From the NCBI GenBank assembly GCA_033439795.1, contig JAUTDP010000007.1, positions 3,162,001-3,226,000 on the forward strand: a stretch of 64,000 bases of DNA, given 5' to 3'. Shown in pieces: positions 58,244-64,000 of the stretch. Numbering within the stretch: position 1 is the stretch's first letter; each line of letters begins with the position of its first letter. A program made the position numbers and the translations under genes. A model generated the notes under the pieces. That model made no database searches, had not been told where the DNA came from, and saw nothing but the letters and a program-made list of their open reading frames with translations. Source of the DNA: Sordaria brevicollis (Eukaryota; Ascomycota; Sordariomycetes; Sordariales; Sordariaceae).

Positions 58244-61014
58244 ATGGCAGGGTTCTTCAACAAACTGAAAGGCGCAGGTGCAGTATGTCGGACGACTCCT
58301 TTCCACTTCTGTTCCCCCGAATCGCGGGCGTTGACATGATCTTCGGGATCGCTAACAATGTTCTGCAGGGAAGCTCCAAGACCGACAACAATGCCTCCTC
58401 AAAAAACAAGAAGGATGAGCCGACGGTGGAACTGACCCCTTTGGAGAGGATACTGCAGAATGCTGGGCCTCTTCGGGAAGATGGAAGTGACAAATACTTT
58501 GGCTTGGAAAATGTAGGACTGCATTCTGAGACCCTGCTTTGTGGATGATGTCGCTAACACAAATGGCTCTTACAGTTCGGCAATACATGGTACGCGCAAC
58601 CCGCCCGATGACAGTAGTGATGTTGCTAACTCTAGGGAAACAGCTACTGCAACTCCATTCTTCAAGCTCTATACTACTCGGAACCTTTTCGAGAAAATGT
58701 CGTCAACTACCCGCCCTTGGACAGTACGTCAGAAGGCAAGACGAGCAAGGTCAAAGTTTCGATACGACCGCCAGTACAGGTCAACGGAAATGCGGCAACG
58801 GCGGGCAAGCAATTGCCTAAACCGCGGCAAGGCTTTACTCCTGGGGCGATACCGATGCCAATAACGCAGCCGATCCGACCTGAGGACAGACCCGATGCCC
58901 CAGAGTATAAGAAGAAACAGGCCATGATCAAGGGACCCGTACTGGAGTTGGCACAAGAAAACCCGGATGCATACGGCATGGAGGAATGCACTTTTACAGG
59001 GCTGAAAGATATCTTTACTGCTCTGATTCAGAGTAACTCCAGGACCGGCGTTATCAGCCCACAGCGCTTTCTGGATATTTTCAAGCGCGACAACGAGATG
59101 TTTCGCAATTCTATGCACCAAGACGCACACGAGTTCTACGGTCTTGTCTTAAACGACGTTATATCGAATGTAGAAGCATACGCTAGGCGGCTGCAGGAGA
59201 ACGGCAAGATGAACGGAACGTTACAATCTCCATTGAACAACCAGCTGTCGTCATCCCCAAGTCTTATGAGGAACATGATGGCCTCTAATTTCAGGACGCC
59301 AGAGACTAGCTGGGTCCACGATATCTTTGAGGGAGTTCTGGTATCCGAGACCAGGTGTCTGACTTGCGAGACGGCATCACAACGAGACGAGACATTCTTG
59401 GATCTCTCGATCGATCTGGAAGAACATTCGTCGGTAACGTCATGCCTACGGAAATTCTCCGCAGAAGAGATGCTTTGCGAAAGGAACAAATTTCACTGTG
59501 ATCATTGCGGTGGCTTGCAAGAGGCCGAGAAAAGGATGAAGATTAAGAAGCTACCCAAGGTTCTGGCATTGCATCTGAAGAGGTTCAAGTACACCGAGGA
59601 CTACAGTCGACTTCAAAAACTCTTTCATCGAGTCGTCTATCCATACTATCTTCGCATGTTTAACACGACGGACGACGCCGAGGACCCGGACAGGATTTAC
59701 GAATTGTACGCAGTTATTGTCCACATTGGAGGTAACGCCTACCATGGACACTACGTATCGATTATCAAGACCAAAGACCGAGGCTGGGTTCTGTTCGACG
59801 ACGAGATGGTTGAGCCGGTCGACAAAAATTTTGTCGCCAACTTCTTCGGCGACAAGCCAGGCATGGCTTGCGCATACGTACTATTCTACCAGGAAGTCGC
59901 CTTCGAGAAGATGAGAGAAGAGTTGGATGCCGAAGGATTGGAAGAAATGAGGTTAGCTACTCAGGCAGCCGACCTGGCAGCTGGCGTGGAACAAGTGAAC
60001 GGTACCGAAAAGAACCCCTTGACAAAGGTCAACAGCCAGCCAACAGTGCCAGTCGATGACCTTGACCCATCGGTAAGCCTCGCTCACGCCAAAACAGCTC
60101 CAGGAGGAATTGCCGACATGTTACAATCTGCGACGCCAACTCACGCTCCAGCAACTGAGCCTTACTCCCATCCTCTGGCTGCGGCACCTCCTCCGGCGCC
60201 TGCCGTCATGACCAAAGCGGACGAGGCAGCCACTGTCCCAGCCAAGACCAAGGACGAACTCGCCAAGGAGAAGAAGGAGCAGAAAGCCCAAGAGAAAGCA
60301 CAGGAAAAGGCACGAAAAGCCGCCGAAAAAGAGGCAGCGAGACTTGCAGAAAAGGAACGTCTCGAAAAGCTTGCGAAGAAGCGCGAAGCACACCAAAAAG
60401 AGCAGGAGCAGCTGGCAAAGGCCATGCGCGAGAGCAAACAGCTGGCAGCTGAAGAGGAGAAGAGGCGCAAGAAGGAGGCGGCAGCCCTCGAAGGCACCAA
60501 GAGCAGCCCCAGTAGTCCCGGGCTGTTCAACCGCGCCGGTCTGGGCAGCAAGTCTCTCTCTCGCAAGAGTTTTGCTTTCCTGGGGAAGACTGGCGGCAGC
60601 GACAAATTCGAGAAGGGCAGCGACAAAGACAAGAGTGACAGGGCCGGAAGCAGCAGCACCGAGCAGAGGAGCAACGGCAGCATGACCAGCAGCGGCGTGG
60701 CCGAGAGCAACGCCAGTAGCCGTGCCACTACTGCTGGCGAGGGCGGGTTTTCTCATCCATCGTCGCCGCTATCGCCCACGTCACGCGGAGGACCGCCAAA
60801 CGGCATTAATAACCACCACCTGCCAAGCTCGCCGATGAGATCTATGACCACGCCAGAGACTCTCAAGCGAGATGTGCGAGCGTCCAGATCGGCTTCGACG
60901 TCCTCGATACCCGGCCCACCTCCTACGCCTCCGGAGAGGTTCGACAAGCCGGCGCTGCGAGACCGGTTTAGCTTCAGCATAGGCAGAAAGAAGAGTTCAC
61001 GGTTCCTGTCGTAG
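58244..61014 (+). CDS. creB: Ubiquitin-specific protease, CreB/Ubp9/Ubp13 type
   Basis: Cysteine deubiquitinase of the UBP12/46 class (Aspergillus CreB, which works with a WD40 partner in carbon catabolite repression and permease turnover). Exons: 58244-58282, 58369-58512, 58576-58589, 58644-61014; 855 aa. Exon 1 encodes [13 protein letters not shown]. The Cys box [20 protein letters not shown] is built from three exons: exon 3 is only 14 nt, and the catalytic Cys66 codon is split TG|C by a 54-bp intron. The [12 protein letters not shown] box follows. CxxC pairs CLTCET (about 305) and CDHCGG (about 354) form the zinc ribbon. His box: [14 protein letters not shown] (about 429) with [13 protein letters not shown]-terminal to the domain are a Lys/Glu/Ala-rich coiled coil (about 600-680) and a disordered Ser-rich tail ending [15 protein letters not shown]. 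CreB identity is by architecture; function is inferred. Confidence 0.93.
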
Positions 61015-61760
61015 TGCGACAGGCCTTTTGGATGTCTGTCCGGAAGTGGTGGTTCTAGTGGTATTGGTGGTCTCGAGACGGTGCGGGAACGCTCCAACTG
61101 CAGCGTAACGAGTCGATCAAGCATGGGGAGTAGATGCAATGTAGAGGGTTGAGAGAGGGTTGTTCATTGTCATATAGATAGATGCACGCTACAAGCCTGC
61201 TGGTTCTCTGCCAATCAGCTTGTCCGTGCAAAGGCCACCTCGACTTGGGGATGAGGAGAATCGTTGACACCACGTAGGTGGTGGATGTATATATTCAGCT
61301 TCGGGAGAGCGGAAATAAACAAAAGTAGGAAGCAAAGACATGTACGCCGATAGACTTGAACGTATATCTGGATATGATGGCTTCGATATTCGTAGGAGAG
61401 CACGGTACTGGTGTAATTCACTCACTTTTGCATTCTGCCCTGTTATCATCATGGTTTACCTATCGTTCCGCGTCTTCCACAATCTTACTAAGAGTGCCTA
61501 GTGGTACGTATAATCATGTTTGTGATACATTGATCCCGTCCATTATAATCATCCTCCAGTCGTCTCTTCCCCCAGCCTACATGGCACCGGACGGACTGTA
61601 CTTTGAGCCAACGTTCTTCGGCCTCCTGCTACATGTCTTGACCACACTCTCTTCTCCACACATTTTTATTGTTTTCTCCTCTTTCTGCTACTTCTTTCCC
61701 CTTGTCTTTCTTCTTCCTCCTTTCGTGCTCGACCTCGAACACATCAAGGCAATGCAAGAC
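61015..61760. other. Intergenic between convergent creB and yos1
   Basis: 746 bp of shared 3' flank. No further gene is recognisable. Confidence 0.55.
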
Positions 61761-62569
61761 TTAACCAAGCACCAGCTCATATATTATGATTAATGTGTTG
61801 ACGACAATCAGGGGTACTGTGCATCACGGAAATACAAGTCAGCCAATTTTTCATTCTTTTGCTAAACGGGTTGACCAAGGGACATAGATATAGGGGCTAT
61901 ACGTACTCCTCATCAGCGTCCGTACGCTCGCAATAAGGTTCATGATCTTGGCTTGGACGGAGGCATCGGCGCTTTGGCCGAAGGCGGGGTCGTAGGAGGA
62001 GGGAGAGAAGTTGACTATTGAGAGAGAAGGAGGGGATGTTAGCTTGTGTTTGTTTTGCTTGTCTGCTTTTCCGGTTTTCTTGTGCGCTGGGTTGTCTGTG
62101 GTTGGGTATGGGATGGGTGTGATGGTTCCTCCTCTTCATGCTCTTCCGTGTCCTTGGGAGCTACCATAGAAACTTAATGGAAGAATCGTGTTTGTCTTCT
62201 AGTCGAGCTCACCACAGCCCCGATTTGCCTATCCATCCATCCATTCGTAGTTCTGCAGGCTGGCGATTCCTCAACTCCGGTCCAGTCCTCTTGGTTCTAA
62301 CCGTCCAGGATAATCTGGACCCGATTCCTCCTTTGTCTCCTCTCCTAACTTTTCCCCATCCCACCACCCCCTTCCATTCCCGCTACTTATTCGCACACCA
62401 CATCCATAAACCCATTTCCCAATACGTTTTCCATCCAGCACGGCAAAGGAACAAACGGAGAACAGTGGGGAGGTTACATACTCCTAGCCAAAAACCTATC
62501 CTCCGAGAGGATGGCAATGGCGTTGATCAACAAGCAGGAGACATAGATGAGGTTTCCGAAGATCAACAT
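61761..62569 (-). CDS. yos1: Yos1-family ER-Golgi transport protein
   Basis: Small integral membrane protein of COPII vesicles (yeast Yos1, human IER3IP1) that works with Yip1-Yif1 in ER-to-Golgi transport. Exons (minus): 62569-62482, 62014-61907, 61816-61761; 83 aa. Exon 1 reads MLIFGNLIYVSCLLINAIAI then LSEDRFLAR, the diagnostic N-terminal helix and the invariant AxLSExRFL motif. Exon 2 gives INFSPSSYDPAFGQ then SVQAKIMNLIASVRTLMR; exon 3 gives IPLIVVNTLIIIYELVLG, the second membrane helix. Introns are GTATGT...AATAG (467 bp, GCTAAC branch) and GTACGT...CACAG (90 bp), both phase 1. No single ORF covers it and it was found by joining motifs. The length matches the family's roughly 80-85 residues. 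Confidence 0.92.
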
Positions 62570-64000
62570 CTTGAACGGATTTGCGACGGCTTGTGGCCTC
62601 GGGATGTGTCTATTAATGGGTGATCGGTTGGTCGGTCGGTGGTTATGAGAGTATGGGGGAGGTAAAGTCTCGTCGTCGGCGCGCGCGCAATCGGTAGGTC
62701 GTTCGGTGGTATTTCGAAGCAACCGGCGGGCGTGGCAGGCTGCTAGCACTTCGGCTGGTTGGGGGGATACGGTCGGTCGCTGATGGAAGTCCGATCCGCA
62801 CTGGAGTTTCTGACTGACGGGCGCAGGGCCTCTCTGTTCTTCGTCCGTCGCGATCAAGTGTCGTTGTGGTGATGATGTAGTGTCGCCGAAGTTGCGATGC
62901 CTTCTGCTGTGCCAGGAATGACGGCGGACAGGGAGCTTTCACGGGCAGTTTGGTTGCAGGAGGCGGGCAACTTCCATGTAGTTGCACTTGCACTTGCAGT
63001 GCAACTCACAAGCTGTCATGTCACTGTGGAGTCCAGTCTGTCATGAATTCGAACTTCCCGACCGTGACCAGGCCGGCAGGCAAGAAGGGTACGTACCTTT
63101 TCTTTGATGCGTGGCCAATCAGAGTAGAGGATGGAGTTTGGTGCAAGCCCCTATTATCTTCAACATTGAGATCCCATCACACATCACCATCATTTTCAAG
63201 CTTCGGTTTCTCTCTACGAGATATGATATCCGGGTTGCAGGGTATTTTTGAAGTATCGACTAGAAATATCTTATATCAAAAATACAAGTCAAACTTCACG
63301 ATTACTCCCTTTCCAATCTTTCATCCATACGATTAATAAACAACAACAGCCAATACACGATAACCACAAACAGCCAAACAAGGAAAGCAAGCAAGACAAC
63401 GAACGAAGATTAGAAATGATTGGGTATTCACGCTAGTAATAGTAGAAAGGTAGGAAGATGCGAACGAACAATAGAAGTATTATATCTTTTCGAACTGAAA
63501 CCAGGCGCTAAATTGAGAAAACCGAAACCAAACCCTATCCAATCCTATCCTGTCTTTTACGATAACCCTAACTATCCAACCTTCCATGTACACCGACTAA
63601 ACAAAAAAAAATGATGAAATAAGAAATGATGATTATCAAAACAGAGAAAGGACCTTCTGAAAGCCAAAGGTCCCTCAGGTCCCTTCTTTATTTGACTCTA
63701 GTATGTCTGCCTCATGTCCCGCTGGAGAGGGACTGTTCCTTTCTAGAAGTGATACCGCTCTGACGATGTATCCAAGTAGTGATGCTTGAAGATAGGTAGG
63801 ATAGGACGATGAAAAAAGAATAATTGGCTGTGACAAAAAACCGCGCCTCTCTCTGTGTTGTGATTATGCTACATAAAGTTGTTTAATAGGTACGGTAGTT
63901 GGGGATGCGAGTGTATTTATTTCCCCCCACCCCTTCCTTCGTTGTGTTCGTCTTCTTATCCAAGCTGCCGGTGATGATTGATGATTGATGATTGATGACA
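62570..64000. other. Intergenic: yos1 promoter and flank to window edge
   Basis: 1.4 kb without a supported gene. It contains a 9-bp-stem hairpin at 62980-63006 and a short heptamer repeat at the right edge. AT-rich from about 63200 on. A gene may start beyond the window. Confidence 0.5.
63972..63998. repeat. Heptamer tandem repeat GATGATT, nearly four units
   Basis: Three full GATGATT units plus GATGA, close to the right edge of the window. Confidence 0.85.

Overview
The window is nuclear DNA of a filamentous ascomycete, most likely a Sordariaceae species (Neurospora or Sordaria). The evidence is: short spliceosomal introns (mostly 54-170 bp) with GTRNGT-type donors and CTRAC/GCTAAC branch points; about one gene per 3.5 kb on both strands with no operons; and proteins close in sequence and length to Neurospora families, notably a 322-aa xylose reductase and a CSP-6/Psr1-type phosphatase. 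Species-level assignment is inference. Gene models were built by hand by joining reading frames at splice sites; exon coordinates are in each entry.

Left part (1-22 kb): the tail of an unknown gene; a pyridoxal-reductase-like aldo/keto reductase (+) whose reading frame breaks by one base at intron 2; cytoplasmic dynein intermediate chain (-); mitochondrial ATP synthase subunit e (+); a fungal protein of unknown function (-); a 4.6-kb gene-poor stretch with long A-tracts and a tRNA-like/SINE-like segment; a DUF7514 protein with an Arg/Asp-rich tail (-); a GNAT acetyltransferase (-); and ribosomal protein eL20 (-).

Middle (22-44 kb): Csn12-like PCI protein (+), divergent from eL20; a BTB/POZ protein (-); a membrane-anchored alpha/beta hydrolase (-), divergent from the PP1 regulator Sds22 (+), which has a GC-AG intron; D-xylose reductase (-) with a TA-flanked inverted-repeat element (pogo/Tc1-type MITE) about 190 bp upstream of its start codon; a type II membrane protein (-); a second MITE of Mutator type with a perfect 9-bp target duplication; and a peroxisomal ABCD-type half transporter (-).

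Right part (44-64 kb): a 4.5-kb divergent intergenic region; the CSP-6/Psr1 phosphatase (+); Sec61 beta (+), whose first coding exon is only ATG; a 5.2-kb gene-free stretch; a CreB/Ubp9-type deubiquitinase (+), whose catalytic cysteine codon is split after a 14-nt microexon; and Yos1 (-), an 83-aa membrane protein in three exons.

Most genes are housekeeping: motor transport, ATP synthase, ribosome, ER translocation, ER-Golgi traffic, PP1 control. Three relate to carbon or lipid metabolism: xylose reductase, the CreB-like deubiquitinase (CreB takes part in carbon catabolite repression in Aspergillus) and the ABCD transporter. I found no new defence, toxin or secondary-metabolite system. The most notable non-genic signals are the two MITEs. 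No intact tRNA, rRNA, CRISPR or autonomous transposon was recognised.
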